Position numbers and translations under genes: made by a program. From the NCBI GenBank assembly GCA_038363925.1, contig JAQQWL010000009.1:186001-250000 (forward strand): DNA of 64,000 nucleotides, written 5' to 3'. Shown one piece after another: positions 45,230 through 56,916 of this stretch. The stretch is from Apiospora phragmitis (Eukaryota > Ascomycota > Sordariomycetes > Amphisphaeriales > Apiosporaceae). Numbering within the stretch: position 1 is the first letter of the stretch; the number at the start of each line of letters is the position of its first letter. The notes under the pieces are model-generated. The model did not search any database and had not been told where the DNA came from. It saw only the letters and a list, made by a program, of their open reading frames with translations.

Positions 45230-46627
45230 ATGGCACAAAACAGAATGTTTTGGGGACGCTTCCCCCACTAATCAGGTCTATGATTCTAGAGGAACTAGTG
45301 CAGGGCCCTCTCAGTACGTGGGCGCCGAACGGCGACTTGGTTCTCGACATCAGTATGCACTCGCCCAGCGATTCGGAGCAATGGTTTAGGGATTTGACTT
45401 TCGGACCGGACGCTCTAATGGATCGGTCGACAGAAGAGAGGATAGAGTTCGCACCTATCAGACACGACCATGGCGGGATTCTTGGCCAGAGGCTTGCTCA
45501 TTCTCTTCCCCCAGATAGAATCATCAACCGAGTCTTCGAAACCGTGATGGACGATGGACCGTTTGAAACCGACGAAGAGGAAAATCAATGGTGGCAGGCA
45601 CTGCCCTCCGTCCCGGCCGTAACCGGTATCCTGCTGCGTCAGCAGAACCGCCGCCGATGGAAGGTGAGAGCGCTCGTCCAGATGTTTTCGCGTTTTCCCC
45701 AGCTCCGCGAGATCCACTACGAGCCCTGGAGAGAATGGGTCCGATATGAACAGAGGGTAACGGACAAAGTACTACGAGTCGCTTTTGGAGTCGTTGGGCG
45801 GCGCCAGGCATCCGAATCTGCGGAAGCTCGTCGTGTTCGAAAATTTCGACCAGCGGTACGCGTCCAGTCTCGAATCGGCCAATCCACGCATCGTGTCAAT
45901 GGGATGCGACCTCGTCCGAAGACCCAGCCCCGCCGTGACCGGCAAGCTCGCCCGCAAGAGTCTGTAGCTCGAACACCTCTCGGCCTCCTTCGTGGTCGAA
46001 GCCCGCGACTTCCTCCGGGATCTCGAGCCCGCCTGGTCGTGGCCCAGCCTCAGGTCGCTCGTGCTGACGTCGCGGCTCCTGTCGGCCAAGCCGAAACGCC
46101 AGGCCGGCATCGACGCTCTGCTCGAGTCCGCCGCGGCTGCGGCCATGCGGATGCCCAAGCTCGAGACCATGGAGATCTGGAATGGCGGCGAAGGCCTGGC
46201 GGGCACCTTCCAGTACCGGTCCTCTCCGTCTTCCATTACCTGGAGGGGCACGTGGGCGCGCCCCTTCCCGCCGTCGGTAGTCCAGGCATGGCAGGCGGTC
46301 GCTGCCAAACATGCTAGTGATAGTGGTGATGATGTCGCACGCAAAGGTGCAACTCCACTGCTGCGAAGATTAGTGGCCTATGTGTACTCCAAAGCGACGG
46401 GTGCCGGTGACAAGGCTGGCCAGTTGGCCGTGGTTAACGAGGCCTTGAGCAGAGGTCTTGTCATGAAGTCCCATGGTGATGCCATCCACTACCTGAAGGT
46501 TTCCAACTCGGTTGTCCGCCCTGTTTCGTTGCAGCAGATCCGGCTCAAGGACCGAGTTCGGAAGGAAGAAATAGAAATGTTGGCCAAGATGAAGGACCAT
46601 GCGAGGCGCATGGGTATACCGTTCTGA
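45230..46627 (+). pseudogene. DUF6546 (F-box-like) protein, two frame breaks and an in-frame TAG
   Basis: The ATG at 45230 gives MAQNRMF, then the frame is lost in TTTTGGGG near 45247 and resumes one base out as GTLPPLIRSMILEELVQG, the usual DUF6546 opening. A second break near 45765-45772 (GACAAAGTAC) leads to YYESLLESLGG and HPNLRKLVVFENFDQRY. TAG at 45965-45967 sits between ARKSL and LEHLSASFVVEARDFL. The C-terminal part is well conserved: LETMEIWNGGEGLAGTF, ITWRGTW, VQAWQAVAAKH and a basic end. About 460 residues if repaired. The indels look like run-length errors; the TAG is a substitution. Function of DUF6546 is unknown. Confidence 0.7.
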
Positions 46628-47506
46628 TCTGCAGCTTGGACTCTGCCTGGTTGGCTTGGCAACGTAGTGGTAACAGGGGTATTAGTCATAACGCATCGCA
46701 CATCACAATGAGGTTAATGAATCTATTAAATGTTGCGATCTTGAGTGATCCCTTATGTCTATAAATATACCCGAAGCTCCATGGCATTGATGTTGAGTTC
46801 AAGACCGAAACCCGGCATAAATTAACTACAAGGTAATGGGCAGGCTTTGAAACGGGTGCGATTTGTTCCACGGGATCCGTAACGCCGCTCTATAGTGTGT
46901 TCATAACTATTCGGCATGAATGCGAGCCGCCAAGCTTAAGGAGAAATATCAGTACATAGTATACAAGATTTGAGCTATATCCTGGATTGTCTTGGCTTCT
47001 TTCTTTCAGGCTCACTAACTTCGTGCATAACTGGTAAAGGTCTGCACATGTCCCGAACACTAGTATGAATGCCTCTAGCAACACCATAAAACGGACAACG
47101 GCATCCGTTGTCTCACCGCAATCTGGCAAGTAATATATCTCTAGAGCTTTGCCACCGGTCAATCCCGGCATTAGTTACTGCCACCGCTTGCGCTCCAATC
47201 CAGTTGTTGACGGATGATAACATAGAGGATGCTTCGATCTTCTTGAACAGTTACCTTACGGCACTGTGAAACTAGGCATCATAATCGGTAGTTCTGCTTG
47301 CTCGCTACGAATGAAACAGCAGCTCGGAGATATCTAGTACGTGATTATTTCCCAAACGTTCAGGTTTATTGGCGGGGTCAGCTCGAGACAGCCCGTTGTA
47401 GAAATGGAAGATTATAAAGTCAGGCATCATCCAAGTGTTGCAAGAGTTCCCGTCCAACCCAAGCTGCCTAGCGAGGCGTATACTGCTCGATCAGCGCTAG
47501 TTAAAC
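46628..47506. other. Intergenic region upstream of GH12
   Basis: 879 bp. A 93-codon minus-strand frame at 46890-47171 shows no family similarity and was not called. Confidence 0.5.
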
Positions 47507-48356
47507 ATGAAGATATCCATTTCTCTTCTTACAATCATTGCGCCAGGTGTGCTGGCTCAAACCATAGCTCTCTGCGACCTTTACGCATACCATTCGACCA
47601 ACGGTTACGAGATCCTCAACAACCTGTGGGGCAAGGACACCGCCAATTCAGGCTCTCAGTGCACGTACTACAACGGCTCATCTGGTAATGGCATTGCCTG
47701 GAGTTCCACATGGACATGGAAAGGAGCCGAGAGCAACGTCGAGAGCTACGTCTATGCTGGCCGCCAATTTACTCGCAGGCTCGTTAGCCAAATCAACAGC
47801 CTTCCGACATCAGTAGACTGGACCTACAATACAACTTTTATCGGGGCAAACGTCGCATATGACATATTTACTTCAACGGATCGAGACCATGGAAACAGCA
47901 ACGGCGATTATGAGCTGATGATCTGGTTAGTGCCTTTACTCAAGTGGATTATTAGCATTCCTCTCGTATCAGATGACTAAGAAATCCAGGTTGAACCGAT
48001 TATGATGGTGTCTGGCCTATTACTTTATCAGGACAGCCAATTGCGACAGTCAATATCGCAGGCCACACTTGGGATTTGGATACTGGCTTCAATGGCGCGA
48101 TGAGGGTATTCAGCTTCCTCGCAGTCAATCGCCCAATAAACAGTTTCAGCGCCGACGTTAAAGATTTCTTCAACTATCTGATACAACGACAAGGGTTTCC
48201 CGCGAGCAATCAGTATATGCTTAGTGAGTGCATACATCAGATCTCCAGCGGCACAAGATACTCATAGAAGATCTAGTCTACCAAATTGGAACAGAGGCAT
48301 TCGCGGGCGGTCCAGCGGCTTTCACGGTCTCCGGATTCATGGCCGACGTGAATTGA
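47507..48356 (+). CDS. Secreted GH12 endoglucanase/xyloglucanase, one frame break
   Basis: Exons 47507-47925, 47990-48223 and 48268-48356; introns of 64 and 44 nt. Signal peptide [19 protein letters not shown]12 jelly-roll signatures: [37 protein letters not shown], nucleophile E136 in GDYELMIW and acid/base E in IGTEAFAGG, ending SGFMADVN. It cleaves beta-1,4-glucan or xyloglucan. At the start of exon 2 the sequence CGATTATGAT must lose one T to read RYDGVWPIT; with it the frame stops at once. Otherwise complete, about 246 residues, close to the family norm. Splice junction continuity supports the model. Confidence 0.85.
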
Positions 48357-50035
48357 AACCGGTGCAATGTTTCCTTATGGGCCTACGAGGGAACACGTAA
48401 GACCAAGGCGTCAAGCGCATTTGACGTTGTCGTTCGAATTAGTGGTCATCAGTCAGGGGTATTTCTGGACGAGTTCATTGCTGTGCTACTTACTAAGCCG
48501 GGTTTCAAGCTGGCTTAGCAAGGAATACGATGTCATTGTCGAATAAAACAGTTTCCGTATGATCCCCAGGGCGCTCAGAAGTTAAGCTTAGCCTTCCCAT
48601 TATATAATCTCCCTTTAATAAGTTTCGCTACGTGTTAAGGTAAAGCTATCGGATCATGGTTTCGAGAACGCAGCTGTGACTCTTCACCTCTCAGGCCACG
48701 TTTCATACTTCAGCTGGCTGACACTTTTCGGCTTACAAGCATAACAGCTGTATCTCTCAGCGAAGCGTTTCAACTCGGGGCTCCGGATGAACCCTGTCTC
48801 TATTTTGACGGCAGCACGGAAGAGGCCGTGGTGACGTCGACGATATCACCGAAAGGGATTCAGCAGAATCAGCCGGCTCGTAAGCTAACTCTAAAATGCT
48901 GAGAGAATCGGCTGAAAAGGGCAATAAGCTTCAGATGGAATGAAACGTGGCCTCAAGTAGCTAATGGAGATCTGCGGACGAAGGGAGAGAATATTCATAT
49001 AACTATAAGAACAATCTAGAATTGCGGTCTTTCAACGCTCTTCAGATCGCTCCAAATTTATGCCGGAACGTCCGATTAGGGCTGCGGACAAGGTTAATCA
49101 GAAAGCTCGTCGCTATGCTAAGGCGAAAATGAGCGTCGTATCCTCTTCCGCCACCCTGTAGGCCACGAAGGCATATCGGGCGCCTGCCGTCATGAAGTCC
49201 AATGGCAGACATAGCAAAACGGTCTCACACGTCCCTCCAGAGGGCAGAGTACACGCCGATTAAGGAAGTGATGTCAACTTGAAGGTAGTATTTGATTCCA
49301 ACATATTAACTCGTATGGAACTGGATCGACGTTGTTTATCCTATGTTACTATATACACGTCCTTGATCACTCTGCGTACCATGTCGACTCTCGGCGTAAG
49401 TATTACTCCTTTAGGAAACAAACTGGGTGTTTTAAGAGGGAACATAGGTAACCATGGAATAATACGTGTTTTCAGTCCCCTTGAGACACTGGAATAAGAT
49501 AAAATAACCATGGGAATAAGGAGGAATAAACACTGGAACAGGAAGGAATAAACCTCGAAAGTCGCTTACCGTACCTTCATCACGGATCAGGTACTTACCA
49601 TTCCTAGGATCTGTAGGTCGGTCTAGGTGGGCCTTGCTTTGGAAGCTTGAGGAGTTCTGGAAGTATTATTCCGAATGGATGCAGTTTCGCAATGTGCAAG
49701 TCATTTCCATGCTACCCAAGTCTGCTCACTATGTGGGCCAAGTACAGCTGGTGAGGTTGTCTGACGTGCATTGAATGCGACAAATCAGCCTGAGCCGGGC
49801 GGGATGCAGCCACCAAGCCCTGTAGCTAGCCGAAGCGGGCTTGGCTGGGAGAGGATGAAGAAGCTGAACGGCCAAGTAAGGAGTCAGCGGCACAGCCAAC
49901 TTCCTTCAAATTGAACCAGTCACGCAGTCTGCATTTAATAATCACTTGGTTCGGAAAAAATCATCAATCTGACCTTCCTTCCTGCCTTATCAAGCCAGCT
50001 CGACATTTCTGCAGGAAAAGAGGGAAAGCGCATCA
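48357..50035. other. Intergenic region with a MITE-like segment
   Basis: 1679 bp without a recognisable gene. It contains a 261-bp segment bounded by 14-bp inverted repeats (see separate entry). Confidence 0.5.
48693..48953. mobile_element. Candidate MITE-like element
   Basis: AGGCCACGTTTCAT at 48693-48706 is exactly inverted at 48940-48953. The 261-bp interval has no coding capacity. No convincing target-site duplication is visible (CTC beside the left end; CTC can be read on the right only by overlapping the repeat). Could be a decayed non-autonomous DNA element or a chance inverted repeat. Confidence 0.35.
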
Positions 50036-52075
50036 ATGGATTCAAAGACAACACAGCCCGGAAACTCTGGGGCGGACAGAAACGTCTCGCCCGCCTCACC
50101 CGCACAAAGTTTGCTACCCCACGATTCGCAGCAGGAGCCAACTCCGGCCAACCCGGCCGATACTGCCCCTCATCAAGACCCTGCCAACTCCGAGACCGAA
50201 CTGCCCAAAGCGCCTCAAGATGCGAATGAAGTTCCCAACGACACTGTCAATGTGCCCCAGGCAGCAGACTCAGCCGGATCGTCGCATCTAGCGCAGCAAC
50301 CCACAGCTCAATCGAACCCGATACAGGAACCGCCAGAATGTAGCACTGGATCAGCCAAGGACCCGGCACCCTCCGAGGTCACGAAACAAGCACTTCCAGA
50401 GCCGGCAACACAACAGGAGGCATCGCCGGAACCTGTCGTTGATGAACGTGCTGCCTCTTCCTGGGCTGATGATGAGACTGGCCAATCCTCCCAAGTTACC
50501 CAGTCTGTCACTACGGCTCAGGACGAAGATAGCGCGCCTAGCTTTACGGATGCCTCATTAGGCTTCAGTGTTTGTGCCACTTATGCTTGAGACCCAACCG
50601 TGTGCATGCTGAGTTTGAGGAAAGGTTGACACCGATCTTGATGATGGGAGCGATGCCGACTCGGCTTTAGGCGACGTCTCACGCCCGTACGTGCAGGGCC
50701 TGTCAACTCTTTTCTTTTTCTTCCTCTCTCGCAACTTTTGCCTGGGCTGACACTTTCGCAAGTTCATCCACGGCCTCGGTCGCATCTAGCATATTCGAGT
50801 TCGTTGAGGAAAATGGTCGGACCTACCACAGATACAAGGAAGGGAGTAAGTTAGACCCCGCCCCGTCCATTGACAATTTTGCTCTGTGCTGACGTAAGGC
50901 CGCGACCAGAGTATTGGATGCCAAACGATGCTGTAGGTTCAGGTTTTTACATGTCTTACGGCTCCCAATCAACTAACCACCGGACAGGAAGAGCAATCAC
51001 GTCTAGGTATGTCGTTACTTTTCTTGATCAGGACCCGCGGCCCGGGAACCGCACCCGCAATGTTGCTTACAGCTTTTTGTAGATCTTCAACACCAGATAT
51101 GCACCAAGCTGTTCAAGGGCAGGTTGGCTTTGGCGCCGATTGACAACCCGGTGCGAGTGCTTGACGTAGGCACGGGGACAGGCATCTGGGCCATCGAGTT
51201 TGGTAAGTTCCTTATACTTTTCCACTGCATTGGCCCAATGGCTAATACCTCAATGACAGCGCTCCAGCATCCCAACTCAGACGTTCTCGGCACCGACATC
51301 AGCCCCATCCAACCCGGATAGTGAGTTCTCCCCACCCCCCTTCCCTTGTGGTTGCTTAACCCCCCATCGTGATGAAGCAACTGATCTAAACCGGTCTTCT
51401 TCCTATCCGGTAGTGTCCCTCCCAACTGTCGCTTCGAAGTGGACGACCTCGAGGACGAGTGGATCTGGTCGTACAAGTTCGACTACATCCACGCGCGGCA
51501 CATGGTAGGCTCCATCTCGGACTTCCCGCGCCTCTTCCGCACCATCTACGAGAACCTGAACCCAGGCGGCTGGGTCGAGTTCCAGGACTACTACGTGAAG
51601 CTCGACTCGTTCGACGGCACGCTCGACGGCACGGCCCTGCAGCGCTGGAACGCCATGATCAACGAGGCGCTCGTGCCGACGGGCCGCAGCGGCCTCAACA
51701 GCGCGCACTACGTCGACTGGATGCGCGCGGCGGGCTTCGAGGACGTCGTGCAGGAGAAGTTCGCCGTCCCGGGAACCCCTGGACCCGCGACAAGACGCAC
51801 AAGCAGCTCGGGGTGCTGCAGCGCACCAACATCCTCGAGGGGCTGCACGGCATCAGCATCTCGCTCTTTACCAAGTTTCTCGGCATGTCTACCGAGGAGG
51901 TCGAGGTCTTTCTCGCCGATGTCCGTCGCGACATCAACGATACGCGCATTCATTTCCATTACCCCGTGTAAGTTATCCCGTCTGTCGCGGCAATGCTGCT
52001 CTCCCCCCCTTTTTCAGCAATGCGGCTAACTCAAAGACCAAAAGGCGCGTGGTCTACGGACGGAAACCGCTGTAA
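50036..52075 (+). CDS. LaeA-like SAM-dependent methyltransferase (second copy), one frame break
   Basis: Nine exons: 50036-50567, 50620-50686, 50763-50845, 50910-50932, 50988-51006, 51083-51202, 51260-51320, 51414-51967 and 52045-52075. A disordered Pro/Gln/Ser/Glu-rich N-terminus of about 200 residues precedes FEFVEENGRTYHRYKEG, YWMPNDA and motif I, VLDVGTGTGIWAIEFA, then VLGTDISPIQP, FDYIHARHMVGSI and NPGGWVEFQDYYV; the end is RVVYGRKPL. The frame is lost at the CCC of 51768-51770: FAVPG must gain one C to read NPWTRDKTHKQLG. The first two intron boundaries are less certain. Substrate unknown; a paralogue of the gene at 17652, not LaeA itself. Confidence 0.8.
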
Positions 52076-52344
52076 GGGGTTGCTGGAGACCTGGCCATGT
52101 AGTTACGAGATTCACGCTTTATTATGATAGACTTTCATACCAATCTGGCGTTCTAAAGAAACCATTTCATTTTGCCTTACTGAACTCCCTTCCAGTTATC
52201 CTCTCCAGAGTCATGGTACTCCTAATGCTAGGGGGTCCATGCAACGCACCTCGAGGGGTTAACTTGGTTGCATTCTGTACTTGTCACTTGATTCCCATCA
52301 CCAATTCATTTTCGCCATTGCTAAATTCATCTTCCTTCTCCTCG

Positions 52345-52735
52345 ACATCACGTTGCCTTCTTCGCCTAAGAGAAAGACGCCCGTCGAGGCTGATGACGAT
52401 GATGATCTTGTGATTCTTGGGCCAGCGCCTCCGACCAAGAAGCTCGACAAGGGCAAGGAGCGCGAAGTCGTCACGCCAAATCCCAAAGCCAGCAGTGGCA
52501 TCATCGCTACATCTACGCCGTCCTCCAAGGATGTCGTAACCATAGAGTCCGACAGTAAGCAAGTTCCCGATCCACATGCCTGTCCCGACACCTACGCATC
52601 ACGGCTTCTGTCAATGACGCGCTAACAATACAATACAGGCGACGACGATGATTCTATACAGCCACAGGCTCCTTCCCCTAGGACTGAACTAGTCTTCCCC
52701 CGACATTCAACCCTTTCGTAATAATCCCAAATCTC
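52345..52735 (+). pseudogene. Acidic low-complexity protein fragment with SUMO-interaction-like motifs
   Basis: An open frame around 52345-52555 reads LPSSPKRKTPVEADDDDDLV ... TKKLDKGKEREVV ... KDVVTIESD. A plausible GT-AG intron (from about 52556 to 52638) joins it to SDDDDSIQPQAPSPRTEL and an end near 52720. Two stretches, DDDDDLVILG and DVVTIESDSDDDD, look like SUMO-interaction motifs. No start codon or upstream domain can be assigned, so this is probably the 3' remnant of a gene. Family not recognised. Confidence 0.35.
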
Positions 52736-53988
52736 ATTTCAGCTCCGAATTTCTTTCGCAAACAATACAAACATAGGGAGAATAGCAGGTAACAAAAGGC
52801 GTATAGCCCGTCCCCTACATAAGCCTCTAAGGCCCCTTCCCCTACCACCCCACCCGCCAACCTATATCGCCATCTCCTACAACCTTACCGGCTATAACCG
52901 TGAAGGCCCACCGGAATACATCGTCACGGAGCTGGCCCGTATACCGAGGGGGAGCCGCCCGTTCGGAGTTACGAGCGTGCCGAGGCGGAGACCTCCCTGC
53001 CGCAGCTGATATCGGAGGTGGAGTGCTACCACATCATCATCGAGAAGCACTGCCAAGTCCGGGCGGACGGCGGCGCTCAGAAGCCACCCCATTGGAGTTG
53101 AAGCGAGATGCTGGGGGTGCTCGAGGCCAACCAGCGGGTTGGATTGGGAGATTCATACCTACCCAGGCCGAATTCGTACCCAGGCCGGATTCGAAGCCAT
53201 AGATAAAGAAGCCCATCGCTGCTGACAGGATCAAGGCCAAACGGGAGCAACCGAAGAAATAGAGTCTAGCCCTGCAGAAGCATTACCCAAACGAATGTCG
53301 GTCTGGACCATGGCGTTGTAACCTCCCAAGGCGGCAGCAAGCCGAGGGGAGAAGCAAGAGAAGAATGTAGATTCGGCGGCTCTGGAAGAGCTGAATCCGG
53401 CGCGGGACAGTTGCTGTTGATATGGTACCATTGGTACCAACCAGTAAAAACGTGAAAGCGCTGAGTCGCTGAACTGATTGAGAGGCATCAAAGGGGTGCA
53501 GCACATACGAAGGCAATACCGGGCAGTTTGGGAGACCGGTGTACAATCAGGAATATCTGGATCTTGTTGGTGTTATCTTGTTGGTTCTGAAAAAAAATAC
53601 ATATACCGCCATACCATTTGTGGCCAATATCGGCGCGTCGACTCTTCCAATGGTTGTTCAGCTTATTTGGCGGTATCAAGACTGATACTTGTGTCTTCAC
53701 AGCATTTGTGCATATGATGTATTAGGCCATATTGGGACGTATCAGTTGATTCGCGGCTCTAGCAGTTTAGCATCTAGGTATCTTCAGTCTCCTGCTTCTT
53801 TCAGCAGTCTGACGTACATGGAACATGACAGTTCTGTCCATCGCCTAAACGCCACCTTGTGGTGCTGCATGGTATTGTTCTTCCACGACCCTTTGTCATC
53901 ATCATGGGAACTGGCCTGGGGGTATCAAGATCTATGCCAGGCCGGGTGAGTCGTCATTGTAGATCGCTTGTAACTAGGTATCGTTCGC
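52736..53988. other. Intergenic region with a possible coding remnant
   Basis: Between about 52885 and 53065 two frames separated by one base at a G5 run read protein-like (PPEYIVTELARI, then SYERAEAETSLPQLISEVEC). This may be a gene scrap; I could not name it. The rest (53100-53988) is featureless. Confidence 0.35.
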
Positions 53989-54466
53989 TCATTTGTCGCG
54001 GTCACCGCCTCCGATACGCTCGAGAGCCTCCAGCATCACGACCGAGTTTCCACGGATAACCTGCGCCAGTCACAAAGGTCAGATTCGAGTATCTCAGAAT
54101 GACAGCAATTGGCAAAAGTCAAAGAAAATCCACGTACCACCATGCCTAAAGTCTCCTTGGTGCCGTTGTCCTTCTCCTCGACGGCGTTGTCCAGAACAAT
54201 ATTCAGGAAGACCTGGGCGCGTCCAAACAGTTAGCGTGTGTGCGCGACCGAGAGGCGGGACTCCTCGTAGCGAGAAGGAGGGGGTGTTTGGCGACAAACG
54301 TACATCGTAGCCTCGGAGGATACCGATCACTTTGCGACTGCCGTTGAGCTGGACGAACAGCCTCTTGTCGAGGTACTGGATTAGGTGGGTTAGCTCCTGT
54401 GGCAGGTCGCCAGCGGGCTTTTTTTCGAGCACCAACCTTCTTGAGTTCGGGCTGAGCGGGGGCCAT
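53989..54466 (-). CDS. Small nuclear ribonucleoprotein G (SmG)
   Basis: Four exons: 54437-54466, 54304-54375, 54138-54212 and 53989-54060; introns of 61, 91 and 77 nt; 82 residues, intact. Starts MAPAQPELKK. The Sm1 motif covers YLDKRLFVQLNGSRKVIGIL / RGYDVFLNIVLD; the Sm2 motif is MVVIRGNSVVMLEAL. SmG is one of seven Sm proteins forming the ring on U1, U2, U4 and U5 snRNAs. Length and the ending ALERIGGGDRDK match fungal SmG rather than LSm7. First donor is GTTGGT. It diverges from the NTR2 gene across 563 bp. Confidence 0.93.
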
Positions 54467-55029
54467 CTTAGCTTCGTGGCGGTGGAAATTTTCGGAGGAG
54501 AGAGAAGAATGCACAAGTCACGAGCGTAGCTGTTGTCTGTTCGTGAAGTGTTGGGAGTTGATCGATTGGCTAATAATTGCAAGGCTTCACTTCCCATCCC
54601 ACTGGAGACTGCTCGCGCCTTAGCCTACGCGCAAAGCGATGGGCTAGGGTGCTTATCGATAAGTAGCTTGCCTAGTACCCACCTAGACCGCTGTACTGTG
54701 GAGAGACTGCCGTTCATGCTGGGGACCTGTGACTTGTGACCTGAATAACATACCGGGTAACAGTCCATCAACAACCAAGATGCATCGGAAACTGTACCGT
54801 ACAAAGTAAAACAAACCCAGGTTTTGGTTTCTTTGAGACCGGTCAACTCAACGTCACTTGGCTATCAATCTAGTAGGCGAGTATCCCCAAAACCAAATCC
54901 CAGGCTAGACATGAAGCGATAAGCTTGGTCATTATCGATAAGAGACGCGCCGCCTAGGACACCGATAAGGAAAGTGAGCTCCAACTTCAACCATTTCCCT
55001 TTCCAGCAGCTCGACCAAATATAGTCAAC
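54467..55029. promoter_or_regulatory. Shared divergent promoter region of SmG and Ntr2
   Basis: 563 bp between two divergent starts of splicing-factor genes. GATAA-containing sequences (TATCGATAA near 54655-54663; TTATCGATAA near 54932-54941) occur at both ends. No TATA box is evident. Confidence 0.45.
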
Positions 55030-56503
55030 ATGTTTGGTGCAAAGCGGAAGGCGCGTAAGATCAACGTGCAAGAAGATGAGGAATCGTCTACCCCCGGTAC
55101 CCAACAGTCGACGACAGAGAACGAAGACGATGGCGCCCCTCCGCGCATTCGACCATCGCTCGGCGGACGCGCCGCTTCGTCCAAGCTGAAGAAGCGAGGC
55201 TCCAGCTCCAGACTCTCCTTCGGTCCCAGCGCGGCCGCCACGACGGGAGGCGGCGACAATGAAGACTCCATCATGCTCGGTAACGAGCCGCTCCCGTATA
55301 CCCCCAGGAAGGTCAACCCCCTGGCCGTCGCGGCGACGGAGAACAGCGCCTACAAGAAGGGCATCACCAAGAACAGCCGCCTACCCCTGCGCTCCATGGA
55401 GATGGACGAAGACCGACCGCGCTACAGCAAAGAATATCTGTCCGAGCTGCAGAGCTCGACGCCCAACACGCCCGCCAACCTGAGCAGCCTGAAAGGCACA
55501 ACAGGCACCGATAATGACGACGACGACGTGGAGATGTCTCTGGACCCGTCGGAGCTCGAGGGCGCCACAGTCGTCGAGACCGCGATGGCCACTTCTACAC
55601 AACCGCAGACGGCCATCCTGACCGACGCCGAGATCCTCGAGAAGAAGGCGCGGCGGTTGCATTTAGCTGCGCAAGCCAAAGCTGGCGGTGGTGCTGGTGA
55701 CGACTTCATCTCCCTATCCGACGACGAGCGCGGCACCGGCGACTCCTACCTAGCCGTCCTGTCCCGCAAACCGGCCGAGTCCACCATATCGACGAAGAAG
55801 GAGAAGAGACTGGTGGCGGACGACAACCTGGACGACGACGACTCGTTTTTCGTCGAGGACGGCGGCCTGTCCCTGGGCCGCAAGGCCGAGCGCGCGGCCC
55901 GCCGCAAGAAGCGCGCCGACATGGCTGCCATGATCGCGTCGGCCGAAGGTGTTGGCGAGGAGGACGGCGGGGGAGACCAGCGACGACAGCGAGGCCGAGC
56001 GGCGGGCGGCGTACGAGGTGGCGCAGACGCGAGCCGGCATGGACGGCCTGGCCGACGAACGCGCGCAGCAGCGCCGACGGCTTGGCGGGTCGACGGTCCA
56101 AGCACCGCCCCCCAAGATCACGCCGCTGCCCGACCTGAGCGTGCTGGTGGAGGAGTTCAAGGCCCAGATGGGCCGCAGGGAGCTGGAGCTGCGGCGGATG
56201 CGGGCCCATATCAACGAGCTGCGGACGGAGCGGGACGGGATCGAGAGGCGGGAGCCGGAGGTGCAGAAGCTGCTCGACGATGCTGGGGAGCGGTACAAGA
56301 GCTTGGTGGGTGGCGGTGATGGCGGGCCATCTACTAGTAGTAATACGGCAGAAGGTGAAGAAAAGGATGCAAATGGCAATGGCACTGCTAGCATCGCTGC
56401 GGCGAAGTCTTTGCTCGAGCAGGCAAGGCCGGCCGACACCCCTGGACGAGGACTAGAAAGCCTAGGGGCCACGCCAGTACGAACGGATCAGATGGAAATG
56501 TAG
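55030..56503 (+). CDS. Ntr2-domain splicing factor (nineteen complex-related protein 2), frame break at a G5 run
   Basis: Starts MFGAKRKARKINVQEDEES, the usual start of fungal Ntr2/GCFC-associated proteins. An acidic, disordered region contains PYTPRKVN, RYSKEYLSELQSSTP and FISLSDDE; a coiled-coil C-terminal half follows (LSVLVEEFKAQMGRRELELR, ELRTERDGIERREPEVQKLL). Ntr2 with Ntr1 and Prp43 disassembles intron-lariat spliceosomes. At the G5 run 55969-55973 the frame changes: SDDSEAERRAAYEVAQTR lies one base out from the upstream part, so one G is probably extra. About 490 residues when joined. The gene is presumably essential or important, so the break is likely a consensus error. Confidence 0.82.
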
Positions 56504-56916
56504 AGACAACAGACGAGGTATATACAGAGATGAGCTTTACACAGAGATACCCATATTGCAAATCAACATGTCCTGTACTATAACACGCGTCTAGCGAAAT
56601 CAGTTTGTATTGCCTTCTTCGAGTTGCTCCTAAAAAAATGAAAATAGTACTTGAGGTGCAGCCTATTGCACACACCGTCCCAGTATCCGTACAGTTTATG
56701 ATACACTACCCTTATAGATAGAAAAGGGGGCAGTTAAAAAACAAAGTTTGTGATGCTTTCTCTCTCCCGACTCTACTACACAATTGGGATCTCCGTCCTT
56801 CCCCCATCATGCGCTCTCACTCACTCACTCTCACACCGTTCCCAGTCTCTGTGTGAATAAGCCTTAACCAACTTCCCTTTTGCCCACTTTACTGCCACCG
56901 CTTTGCTTGTTTCCTT
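56504..56916. other. Convergent intergenic region
   Basis: 413 bp between the 3' ends of NTR2 and the Vps3844 gene; includes short TCACTCACTC-type repeats near 56815-56835. No gene. Confidence 0.5.

Noticed and set aside
46890..47171. 93-codon minus-strand frame with hydrophobic stretches
   Set aside because: No family resemblance, no splice context and no conserved neighbour; most likely chance.
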